A stretch of DNA of 64,000 nt from Plasmodium malariae. Its lineage: Eukaryota; Apicomplexa; Aconoidasida; Haemosporida; Plasmodiidae. The position numbers and the translations under genes are program-made. The notes under the pieces are model-generated. The model made no database searches, was not told the DNA's origin, and was given only the letters and a program-made list of their open reading frames with translations. Shown one piece after another: positions 37,999-48,811 of this stretch (position 1 is the first letter of the stretch; each line of letters opens with the position of its first letter). The DNA lies in contig NC_041787.1 in the NCBI RefSeq assembly GCF_900090045.1, forward strand, positions 640,001 to 704,000, read 5' to 3'.

Positions 37999-39520
37999 TT
38001 ATAAATCGGTATTATTACTATGCGGATAGTAAGGCTCAATCAACTTTTTTATATTTTCCAAATTTTCCATTACGAAAATTTTCCACTCGTTCATATCATT
38101 TAGTATATTATAAATCGTTTTATTATCTTTTAGCATATCAGCAAATATTTGGTAGTTTTTATTTTCTTGTGTTAGTTCAAGAATTTTTCGCCTGACCATT
38201 TCAACTTGTTCGTCTGTTTTAATGTCTACTAGCAAATCTCGTAAGTCTTTGGATTTTATTAACAATTTTAATATTTCCTTCATTGATGCCCATTCATCAT
38301 ATTCTTTATCGTAAATTTGAAAGTGCCCCTTAATTGCATTTTTGTATTTTTCTATCTCATCTGAGATTTTTCTGTAGACATTTTCCCTTGTAAAGCAGTT
38401 TTCGCCCGAGATCTGCGAGACCGCAAAAAAAAAAAAAATAATAAAAAAAATAATAAAAAAAATAATAAAACAAGATAATAAAACAAGATAATAAAACATG
38501 ATAATGAAACAATATAATAAAACAAGATAATAAAACAAGATAATAAAACAAGATAATAAAACAAAATAATAAAACAAAATAATAAAACAAGATAATAAAA
38601 CAAAATAATAAAACAAAATAATAAAACAAAATAATAAAACAAAATAATAAAACAAAATAATAAAACAAAATAATAAAAGATAACAAGAATGAAAATACGG
38701 ATAAGGGTATAAACACAAGTACAGGTAAAGGCACAAATATAGGGACATATATAGGGATAAATACGGTACATATAGAAGCATAAATATAAATAAAAAGAGA
38801 AATTAAAAAGGCTACATCCCCGTCAGTGCACACACGTATGAAGTTGCCATCATTTGACTACTGTTCCTTTCTTATATTTTTTCCTCTTATTTATTTTCTT
38901 CCTTTATTTTCCTTTCTTTTAATTTCACTTCTTATATTTTCCATCCTTTTCGTTTTTCCCATTTTCGTTCTTTTTCTTTTTTCACTTTTCTGGTGCATAA
39001 CTTACGTTACTAGACAAGAATACGTACACCATTTTAGCTCCCCTTTTGAAACTCTTAGATTCGAAATACTTTTCGTCCATTCTTTTTCCATCACTCCAGA
39101 TAATCAAATCGTTTTCATCTACAATTGTATCTTTTAAGTTATACACATCTTTAATTAAGTCGACACATTCTTTTATTAAATGTAACCACGACTTGGGTAC
39201 TATATCTCTTTTTTCTTCTTTATGTATTATGGAAACGTGTTCCTTCCCCTCCTACAAATATTGAAAGGGCATCGTTTCACTATATTTTCGGGTATGTAGC
39301 ATTTTGCCCCGCTTGGCTGTATTTCTAAACGTGCTTAATTGTTTAACAGTTCGTTCATTCGTTCATTCGTTCACTCGTTCATTTGTCTGTTAGCTTTTTG
39401 TTTGGTTTTTGTTCGTTTTTTTGTTTATTCGTTTGCTTATTTTCCCCCGCTTACAGTGTGGAACGTATAAATCAGATCCAATACGTACAAGAAAATGCTT
39501 AGGAAAGACGACGTATTCAT
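37999..39520 (-). CDS. Small Plasmodium protein, possible ubiquitin-like plus helical (BAG-like) domains
   Basis: This three-exon gene was assembled by hand. On the minus strand the exons are 39520-39455, 39251-39006 and 38412-37999. Donors are GTAAG, acceptors TGTAG and CGCAG, all phase 0, giving 241 residues. An in-frame TGA lies just upstream of the ATG. Residues 1-22 are hydrophobic (FLSIFLYVLDLIYTF), either a signal segment or the first strands of a fold. Residues about 35-104 have the order of a ubiquitin-like fold: a helix (SWLHLIKECVDLIKDVY), then LIIWSDGKRM and FKRGAKMVYVF, like the GKxL and GxKVxLV elements of Ub-like domains. Residues about 105-235 are predicted helical and charged. 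Ub-like plus helical bundle recalls BAG co-chaperones, but this is a weak inference. Later exons are better supported than exon 1. Confidence 0.68.
38430..38690. repeat. ACAAAATAATAAA array in intron 2 of the small gene
   Basis: About eighteen copies of a 12-13 bp unit (ATAATAAAACAA/GATAATAAAACAA) fill much of the 593-bp intron 38413-39005. They produce spurious long Phe/Leu/Tyr frames on the coding strand. Confidence 0.88.
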
Positions 39521-41059
39521 TCTTCACCACTTGTTGTTACTCAGTTCCTCTTCAGTAGACTTCGCTTGTTCGAAACGTGGGTGCATTCTCAGAAAGAAGC
39601 GCATATATGTATGAACGTATGCAGGTATGTATGTATGTATGTATGTATGTATGTATTGGCGCGTGTGTGCCGTTACTATATGAGAAGTTGTAATTCAATG
39701 AAAACTTGAGTTCTTTTTGTATTCACCGCTTTCCATATAACAACATTAACTTTTTCATGCAAACAGTAAAAAAAAAAAAAAAAAAAAAAAAAATAGTGGA
39801 AGATGAATACCCTCTTCTGAATGTAAATATAAGTGCGCAATATATATGAATCCTTAATGGATGCTGCGATTTAGTAAGATAATGACAAGAAGAATAAGAA
39901 AAGGTAGACCAAGTGCAATCCTCCCCCAAAGATTAACATTTATCCTTATATATATATATTTTTTTTTTTTAGTACATTCATATATATTCGATACAAGTTT
40001 TAATTCGTATGATATTATATAATGGGAGAGTCTAATTTAAAACTACACATACTTTTTTTTTCTTTTTTATAGTAAGAAAAACGACTTACAGTTAAGAAGT
40101 ACTTCATATAAGATAAAATTTTCTTCTCTTTCATCAATGTATGCATATACACATAGCTATATTGAGGAAAAAAAAAAAAAAAAAAGCTAAAGAAAAAGAC
40201 AAAGAATATAAATAAAAATATTTTATTCGACGATTAGTTTAAAAACACAACGTTAATAAAAAAGATAAACTGTTTTTTTTTTTTTTTTTTTTTTTTCTCT
40301 TTATGTTTAATTTTTGCAAGCTCTAGGCTTTTATTTCTCCCATTTGCTCCACTTAATCATATGCAAAATTCTATTTTTTCACACTGATCTCTACAATGAA
40401 GAATTAAAAAGAAATAAGGAAAAAAAAAAAAAATCAATTCAACTTTTCGCGCATATAAGAACCTTTTGATATTACATAAACCTCTGAACATTATAAAACT
40501 ATTCATTTTGCTTACATTATTTTGTTTAAAATATTTTCTTCATTTTTTTTACTCACTCTCTTTTGTACATTTTTCTGCTATAATGAGGTCGTTTGTTTTA
40601 TTTTCTAAAGTTGGGTGTTCTTTTATGGGTGTAAAGCTGGAAGTGATAATATTCAACACACCGCCATATGAATGCAGCACAAAATGAAGCTCATATGTAG
40701 ATAATGTAATTACTATTCTTTTATTTCTTTCTCTTTTTTTGTTCTGGTTTTTCCTCAATATAACGCTTAGTATGTGTTTGTATATATATATATATATATA
40801 CATATATGTATATATGCTTGTTACAAATATAATGAAAAAAAAAAAACGCACCACTTAACGCGCATATGCTTACACGTACACGTACACGTACACGTACACG
40901 TACACATACACAAACGTAAACGTAAACGAATGCACAAACACTTGCCTCACATAGGCGTACATAACTTATTACACATTTTATAAAAAGGAGGAATTATGAG
41001 TTGTATTAAAATTTATTTTTTCTTTTCTGGCCTATTTTTTAAACCCACCTATCAATATG

Positions 41060-41094
<35 letters not shown>

Positions 41095-41859
41095 AAAATA
41101 AAAATTTTTTTTTAATAAAAAAAAAAAATTAAAAAAAATAAAATAATTCTATAACAAATCCTGCTAATATTAATTGTTTTGCTTGTTTGAAAATATGATA
41201 CATTTTACGGGTAAATTCCCTGTTGTTACGCTGCATTTTTTTTTTTTTTTTTTTTACAGTACTACTTGACACCTTTCGGCTTACTATGGTTATTTTAGAG
41301 AAAGTAGAATTTAAAAATACATTACCATATAGTAAGTGAAGTCGAACATATATATATGTTCATATAGAACTTACGATACTACATTTTTTTCCATATACGT
41401 ATACACATGAGTTTATACACAAATGCAATAGTGTATGTTTGTATGTACGTATGTATATATGTATGTGCTTCATTTTTGTTCCACTGAAATTCCTTTAAAG
41501 GGATCGTAGTGCTCTGCCTTATTTCACTTAATATTAAGCACAAGTTCAACGAATTACACTTACATAAGTGTTTATTTGTGTATATATATAAAATACAAAA
41601 TAATCAAATTTATATATAAATATATTTATATATTGCAAGTGGCAAAAATAAGGCGAATAAGGGCTATGACAGTTATTCCTAAGTACCCAAAAAAAAATGA
41701 ACACGATTCACTGTAAATATATTTTGAAATCCCATTTTTTTTTTTTTTTTTTTTCCCTCTGTTGTTAATTTTAAAAAAGGATATATAACAAAAGTACAAA
41801 ATTTATTAAATTTATTTTTTAATCATTTGCGAGTAATAGCTTTAAATACATTAGCTTAA

Positions 41860-41891
<32 letters not shown>

Positions 41892-42238
41892 GATATTTGC
41901 GGGTGCTTATATGCAACAGGTACCCCCTAAAACGTTTGCTCTTATGTTTTATTTTTGCAGTCATAGGGACTACTATATACGAATTGATGAGTAAATAAAA
42001 TCGTATATACGTATATATATATATATTTGTATGGGTAAAATAAGCATATTTTTGCGTAATTGTTCCTTGTCTGCGTTTCGGTATAATAAGGAGCAGGTAA
42101 TCATTCAAGTGGTAAGAGTTTGTAAAAAGCAAAAGCTGACAAGCGTAACAAAAAGAGAAGAAATTGCTCTGATAGAGAAACCTCACTATTAGGGAAGGTG
42201 AAAGAAAAGCAACTGAAAACACAAAAGGAGTAGGGAAT
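39521..42238. other. Region between divergent small gene and eIF2A
   Basis: The region is AT-rich with (AT)n, poly(A/T) and a CACGTA hexamer array at 40870-40910. A stretch near 40560-40720 is visibly less AT-rich and has short frames open on both strands with a possible donor (GTGAGT on the minus strand). I could not build a gene from it. Confidence 0.5.
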
Positions 42239-44323
42239 ATGTCGAAAGAGGATGAAAGCAACAACAACTTGTACTTCCTAGCTTTAAGTAAAAACAAAGT
42301 AACTGTATACGAATATAATACTGCGTTGAGTAAGAACATTATAGATGATATAAATGAAGAAATAAAAAAAGATGGGGAAATAAGAAATAGCAAAGTTAAT
42401 GTATTGCACGAGGAGGATGATGATAATAATAATAATAGCTGCAGTAATAACAACAACAGTAACCATGGCAGTAACAACAATGATAACAACAGGAGTAAGC
42501 CTAGTGCTGGTAGGAAAAATGATAAAAGTGTAGAGGACAGGGAAAAGAACAATTTGAATGGTACTCCTAGTGATAACCAGCTAAAAAAATCGGTGAGCAA
42601 ATTTAATGACTTTTTAATTAATAGAGGGATAAATATATATAAAGAATATAATGATGTAGAGATAGCTACATGCACACATGATTATAAAAAAATAATTCTT
42701 GTTAGAAAATCTAAGCTCAATGTAGCAGAAATTATTGATATGCAAAATAAAGATAAAGAAGTTATTTATATAAAAACAAAAACGCAAATAAAGAGAATTG
42801 TAACGAGTCCAAGAGATAACTACATAGTCCTACATTGTCAATATAAGCCTGATGTTGTTAGTACCAATTTGTATGTGTATAAAATTAGCGGGAAATTAGG
42901 AAAGAAGAAAAAGAAAAAGGACAAAAAGGACGAGATGGGGGAGAACCACACGGAGCAGAGGGAGTGGAATAAAATCATAGCCTCTAATAGCGAAGGTCAA
43001 ATGAACAAGCGGGTTGGCGATGGGAAAGGTGAAACTACTAACGCTGCTAACACGAATCAGAAGACTAACTCACATGAAAATAACGATAATAAGGAAAAAA
43101 GTGAAAGCATATATTATAACGAAATGCTAATATGCGAGCGTACATTAAAAAGTTATAGCAATAAAAATTGGCCTTTCTTTAAATGGAATGAGAGTGAATC
43201 AGTTTGCGTTTGTTTAAATAACAGTCAGATAAATATTTATAAAGATAACAACTTAAGTGTACCTGCAGATAAATTAAAATTAGATAATATCGAATATTTT
43301 GATTTATCACCTGACCTTGTTAATAAAAAGGGAAATTTGTTAATTACATATGAACAAGGAAGTAAAGGAAATCCATCCGTTTTTAAAATTTTTAACATGG
43401 ATAATTTAAATAAACATATTTACTCAAAAAATTTTTTTAACTCTGATGAAATAAAAATAAAATGGAATAAAAATGGAACTTCCTTATTATTACAAATACA
43501 TACACAAGTAGATAAAGAGAAACAGTCCTACTACGGTTCGAGTAATTTATATTTCATAGACACAGTAACATTAAAAGATGTTAATATAATGACGAATAAA
43601 GGATTAATATATGATACTATATGGTCATATAATCAGAATAAATTTTATGTATGTAAAGGAGAAATACCAGCAGAAATTGTTGTACATGATAAGAATGCAA
43701 ATGTATCTTATTCATATGGAAGACATAAATATAATACACTAAAATTAAATTGTAATGAAAAATTATTATTAACAGGAGGATTTGGTAATTTAAGTGGAGA
43801 TATATCTATATGGAATACATCAAATAAAAAAGAAATTACAAAGACAAAATCATCATGTGCTGTTATATGTGAATTTTTCAATGATGGAACACATTTTATA
43901 ACTGCTACTACACATCCAAGATTAAGAGTTGATAACAACATAAAAATTTATAAATATAATGGTTTAATTGTCAGTCGAATAAATTTTGAAGAATTATATA
44001 ATGTTATAATTTTACCATTTAATAAAATTAAATTTCAAGAAACGGATGCTACTTTAGGTACTTATGTTGATAACTCACATTTACAATTTTATATTAATAA
44101 ACAGTTAGGTATCGATTCAAAAAAAACTGGTATATACAGAGCACCTAGATCAACTGGTTTGATTAGGTTAAATGGAAATTTATCATCGAAAATAGAAAAG
44201 TCAAAATCGAACTTACCTCCAGGGTGTAATTTTGTTATTGAAGAAAAAACATATAAAAAAAAAAAAAAAAAAAAAAAAACCCAAAGGAAAAAAAAAAGAG
44301 GGAGAAATTTTAATTTTTTTTGA
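42239..44323 (+). CDS. Eukaryotic translation initiation factor 2A-like protein
   Basis: The eIF2A family consists of WD-repeat beta-propeller proteins that act in non-canonical or stress-related initiator tRNA delivery and are distinct from eIF2-alpha. One exon encodes 694 residues from an ATG. The family is recognised by the last propeller part: ILTGGFGNLSGDISIW-like LTGGFGNLSGDISIWNTSN, then FFNDGTHFITATTHPRLRVD and IKIYKYNGLIVSR. These match the eIF2A signature of a TATTAPRLRV-like motif followed by a KIW strand. The N-terminal propeller is interrupted by an Asn/Ser-rich insertion (about residues 60-115) and a Lys/Asn-rich one (about 222-292). The protein ends in a polylysine tail coded by a 21-bp A run, shorter than the helical C-terminus of animal eIF2A. 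Confidence 0.85.
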   Translation: MSKEDESNNNLYFLALSKNKVTVYEYNTALSKNIIDDINEEIKKDGEIRNSKVNVLHEEDDDNNNNSCSNNNNSNHGSNNNDNNRSKPSAGRKNDKSVEDREKNNLNGTPSDNQLKKSVSKFNDFLINRGINIYKEYNDVEIATCTHDYKKIILVRKSKLNVAEIIDMQNKDKEVIYIKTKTQIKRIVTSPRDNYIVLHCQYKPDVVSTNLYVYKISGKLGKKKKKKDKKDEMGENHTEQREWNKIIASNSEGQMNKRVGDGKGETTNAANTNQKTNSHENNDNKEKSESIYYNEMLICERTLKSYSNKNWPFFKWNESESVCVCLNNSQINIYKDNNLSVPADKLKLDNIEYFDLSPDLVNKKGNLLITYEQGSKGNPSVFKIFNMDNLNKHIYSKNFFNSDEIKIKWNKNGTSLLLQIHTQVDKEKQSYYGSSNLYFIDTVTLKDVNIMTNKGLIYDTIWSYNQNKFYVCKGEIPAEIVVHDKNANVSYSYGRHKYNTLKLNCNEKLLLTGGFGNLSGDISIWNTSNKKEITKTKSSCAVICEFFNDGTHFITATTHPRLRVDNNIKIYKYNGLIVSRINFEELYNVIILPFNKIKFQETDATLGTYVDNSHLQFYINKQLGIDSKKTGIYRAPRSTGLIRLNGNLSSKIEKSKSNLPPGCNFVIEEKTYKKKKKKKKTQRKKKRGRNFNFF

Positions 44324-45370
44324 AAAAAAAAAAAAAAAAAAAAATAGGCAATTACGGAGGTGTGTTATACTGTCGTACCTCTCCGCCACAGTGCACGCAT
44401 TTAATAAAATGAGCATTTTACTAAGTGGTTTTGCAGGCATTTTTGGTATTGTATGCATGTATATATATATATTTATATATATATATATATAGATATATAT
44501 ATATATAGATAGATAGATAGATAGATAGATAGACAAACAGAGGGCAGCTTTTTATTTTTATAACCGCTTTGCAGTAGTATCCATTAACGTCTTATTACCC
44601 TTGCAGTTTTGCTTTTTTTTTTTATACATATTTTTGTACAAATTTTTTTTTTTTTCCCCTTTTTTTTTGTGTGTGTATGTGTGTGTGCGCGTGTGCATGT
44701 TTATATGCGGGGATTACAACGTAGACATTTTTTACTCCTTTATGTTATGCACTTCCAGTAATTTCTGAACGCATGAAGGAATTATTTATAAGCACCCCAT
44801 AAGTATATGCATTATTTGCATAAAGCTAAAATAATTATGTTAACCACCTTTACTTATATTTTAATGGTATACTGTGGTTTTTTTTTTTTTTTTTTTTCGC
44901 CCATATGAGGGATATCATAGTCCAGCTACATTTGTAATTATTATGAACAAGTGCATGTATGTATGATAATATACATGTACATATATATATATATATTCAT
45001 TACATATACGTGTTAGTGATAAAACTGAAGAATACAGACAAAAAGAAAAAAAGAAAAAAAGAAAAAAAAAAAAAAAATGCTCCCAGTTTTACATTAAACA
45101 TCATTTTACAATAAAAAATGAATTCTATTTTTTGTTGTTATAAAAAAGGAATGAAAAAGACTGCTGTCGTAAAGAAACAAAGACGTAAGTATACATTATT
45201 GTACGAATTCTGTAAGAAATAAATAAATGCAGCGTGTGAAGCTAAATAATTATGAGCAATCGTCGAATACTTAAAGGTACAATACTCGTTTTGTCGCAAA
45301 ATGGTTTATCCCTATGTGCATAGCTAATTTTTTAAAATGTACTCATATAATACATACACACAAGTGCACA

Positions 45371-45401
<31 letters not shown>

Positions 45402-45934
45402 TTATTTCTTATGATATGCGTATTGGTAGCTTCATACAAACACATGATACACATACTGCCCATTCATGCAACAATTGAACCAACGAAAACTGCACATTAT
45501 ATAAACTTTAAATAACGGTATGCTTCTTTTGTGGGTAAAATGTTAATATATAAGAAAGATTGCCTTTTTTTTTCTTTTCTTTTTTTTTTCCTCATTTTTA
45601 ATTATGTTCGAGTTGGTACTTTTAAAAGTTTGTATAATAAATATACTATTGTTATATAAAAATAAAAAATGCATTTAAATATACACGTATGTGCAAAAAT
45701 ACAAGTGTAAAATTAAGAATGAATAAGAGAAAAAAAAAAATTAAATTTAGCCTTCAAGCCACAAAGCAAAGCCAGCTATGCAAAAAAACCAAAAAAAAAA
45801 AAAAAGGAAAGAACATTTAAGGAATGTCATTAGTAACCTATATATTTCGTCAGCTGTAACTTAGAATTATAATTATAATAATTATTATCATTTATACTCA
45901 CAAATCATAATTATATGTATGCATATATATTTAT

Positions 45935-46190
45935 ATTGACGTATATTTATATGGACGTATATTTACATGGACGTATATTTACATGGACGTATATTTACAT
46001 GGACATATATTTACATGGACGTATATTTATATGGACGTATATTTATATGGACGTATATTTATATGGACGTATATTTATATGGACGTATATTTATATGGAC
46101 GTATATTTATATGGACGTATATTTATACGTACATATATTTATATGTACATATATTTATATGTAGATATATTTATACGTATATACATTTAT
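45935..46190. repeat. 16-bp ATGGACGTATATTTAT array
   Basis: About sixteen tandem 16-bp units carry TTTATATG/TTTACATG variants; the last ones drift to ACGTACATATA forms. Because 16 is not a multiple of three, three overlapping frames stay open with WTYIYMDVYLHGRIF-type peptides, a repeat artefact. Confidence 0.92.
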
Positions 46191-46490
46191 ATATATATGA
46201 AAAATTAGAAAAAACAGAAATGGGACGATTTTTTTACAAATACGCTGTTCGATTTAACAGAATTCCGCTCTACTGGTACTACATATTATATATATATATA
46301 TGCACACATACCTGTACACACAACAATTAATTAATAAAATGATGTTCTCTTACTGCTGCCGTTATTAACACATAGACAGTGAAACAATGAGTGGTCAGTT
46401 CAAGTCTGGCTTCTTTTGCTTTTCATTATTGTTGTTCAAAATTGTCAAGATATTTAATGATTTTCTTTTTTAATTAAAATATACATTTAT

Positions 46491-46494
<4 letters not shown>

Positions 46495-46560
<66 letters not shown>
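46495..46560. repeat. Long (AT)n run
   Basis: About 60 bp of uninterrupted TA dinucleotides lie in the 3' intergenic region downstream of DnaJ. Confidence 0.95.
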
Positions 46561-46563
<3 letters not shown>

Positions 46564-46846
46564 GTGATCGCTTTTATTCTTCCATGGTAATTATATGCAA
46601 GTTCTGTGATTTTATAAAAATGGCATTCAAAATGTTACTTCCTTTTTGAAGTATTTTTTTTTTTTTTTTTTTTTTTGAATAATTTTATTATTTTTTTTTC
46701 TTTTTTGACTCATTTATATCTGTTTTATTTATATTTTTTACGAAACTTGCACATTATGCTCAACATTTTTTTGAAATGGCAAATTTAGAAAAATAATAAC
46801 AACTGTTAAGCTTAAATGTTATTGCCATGCACAACTACTACATATA

Positions 46847-48811
46847 CTACTGCTGTGCACAAGCAACCCTTCCTCCTTCCATTTCCGGCTGATGCTCCTC
46901 ATCCTCATAAGCCTCCTGTTGCTGCTTTTTGCTTACCCTCTGTTTTATGTACTCTTTGTCAACAGCTTGACAAGTAACAACTTCACATTCACTATTTTCC
47001 AGGTCGTATTTCTTTTCGCTTTCATTTTGTTTTTTTAAAATTTTCAAAATTTCTTTCTTTTCATTAGTAATAATTAAATCCATTGGGTATTCCACTTCAA
47101 AGGTTAAGTATAAATTTCCTTTTTTAAAAGGATCCTTGTATGTTGGCATTCCTTCATCTACTATTTCTCTTATATCACCATGTCTTATAAAACCTGTATT
47201 TGTACAATCTACTAGAATTTTCCTTTCATCAAGATGATTTATTTCAGCAATAAAACCTGTCAATGATTCGTATAAAGAAATTTTATGACTCATAAATAAG
47301 TCTACTCCCTCTCTTCTAAATACAGGATGCTGTTTCTCATTTAATATAACAACTAAATTACCAGTAATTACATTTGGCTTTTCATCAGCTTCTCCATTAA
47401 ATACAATTTTGTGTTTATTAGGTGCACCTTTAGGTATATACACTTCTATAATTTTTCTCGTTTTTAATACACATCCTCCTTTACAATTAACACATTTATC
47501 TTTCTCGTTAAATATTTTCCCCTTTCCTCTACATCCATTACATGTTACTTCAGTTTGATGCAAAACACTTGAGTGATATCTCATGTATGTTTTTGTTCCT
47601 CTTCCATTGCATTGTTTACAATCAACTTTTGCATCCTTTGGACCACCATGACCTTCACAATTGGAACATATAACATCTTTACTAATAGCTAGCTTTTTTG
47701 TTGCGCCATTATATAACTGCTCAAGAGTAACCTTTACCTCACTTACAATATCTTCACCTCTTTTTTTTTTTCCTTTTCCTGCATTTAATATAAAATCAAA
47801 TAAATCTGTTGCATCAGCAGGTTGTTCCCCATTTTCCAATCCTTCTTCACCATATTCATCATACAATTTTCTTTTTTCTTCATCAGCTAATATTTCATAT
47901 GCTCTTGATATTTCTTTAAACTTTTCTGGATCTCCACCTTTATCAGGATGATGTATTATGGCAAGCTTTCTGTAAGCCTTTTTAACTTCATCGGTGGTAC
48001 AATTTTTTTTTAAATTCAAAATTTCATAATATTTTGAATTATTTACCTGAACAAACAAGAAAAAAAAAAAATTATATGTAAAAAGTTAAAAAAAAAAAAA
48101 AAAAAGAAAAAAATTATATGCATTGTTCATAATTTTTTTTTGGCATATTTTTACACTTGCGCTTGTTTATTTCATTAGCACAACTTCGTAAACCGAAGAA
48201 GGCACAAGAAATCGGTTGCGCAAGTGGTCCAACACAATACGACTACTTATGTATATGCATTTATGCATATATATGTAAAAATTTACGTATATATGTATGT
48301 ATATACGTATATATGTATGTACATATGTATGTATATATGTACGTATGTTTATATGTATGTATATATGTACGTATGTTTATATGTATGTATATATGTACGT
48401 ATGTTTATATGTATGTATATATGTACGTATGCTCATACAACATTTAGCAATCAAGGTTTCATATTAATTTATGAACTACTAAAATTAATATTCACCAGAT
48501 GTATTTCTCATTTTTGTACATGATAAAACTAAGATATTCCTCGCAAATGATATAATATGCAACATAATAATTTTTATGTATTTATTTACGCATAAACTTA
48601 AATACATATGTATTTGTATATGTATGTAATTTATTTAAGTAGGTACGTTTTTGCGCATATACTTATGTTTGTAGGTATGTACTTATATATACATATATAT
48701 GTATATATACATATATAAAATAACAGTTTCTTTTCTTTTTCTTACTTCTCTTTTTCTACGGGCTTGTTGCCCACCCATAGAATCAAATGGAAAACCAGAA
48801 GAGAAAAACAT
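46847..48811 (-). CDS. Type I DnaJ/Hsp40 co-chaperone with C-terminal CAAX box
   Basis: This cytosolic Hsp40 stimulates cytosolic Hsp70. Two exons on the minus strand are 48811-48746 and 48046-46847, phase 0 (donor GTAAG, acceptor TTCAG), 421 residues. A frame starting at TTG inside the intron is spurious; exon 1 supplies MFFSSGFPFDSMGG and basic residues, matching my memory of P. falciparum PF14_0359. The J domain has HPD at 55-57. The G/F region is short (GEQPADATDLFDF). Four zinc-binding repeats follow: CSNCEGHG, CKQCNGRG, CNGCRGKG and CVNCKGGC, the last imperfect. The substrate-binding C-terminal domain is complete. The end CAQQ is a farnesylation motif; the P. falciparum ortholog is one of the few known prenylated proteins. 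Confidence 0.96.
48290..48435. repeat. 28-bp GTATATATGTACGTATGTTTATATGTAT array in the DnaJ intron
   Basis: About four or five tandem 28-bp units lie in the 699-bp intron 48047-48745. They produce Met/Tyr/Val/Cys-rich spurious frames. Confidence 0.85.

Larger units (their letters stand above)
44324..46846. other. Region between convergent eIF2A and DnaJ genes
   Basis: The region begins with poly(A) and holds (AT)n and ATAG repeats (44460-44535), GTGTGTGTG-rich DNA near 44670, a 16-bp array at 45935-46190 and a long (AT)n at 46495-46558. No gene is apparent. It should hold two 3' UTRs and may contain a synteny-block junction. Confidence 0.6.

Noticed and set aside
41851..42675. 274-codon minus-strand frame overlapping the eIF2A start
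   Set aside because: It is antisense to the Asn/Ser-rich eIF2A N-terminus, extended through microsatellite DNA, with no family similarity.
48157..48523. Tyr/Val/Cys/Met frames in plus orientation
   Set aside because: They lie within the DnaJ intron and are generated by a 28-bp array.
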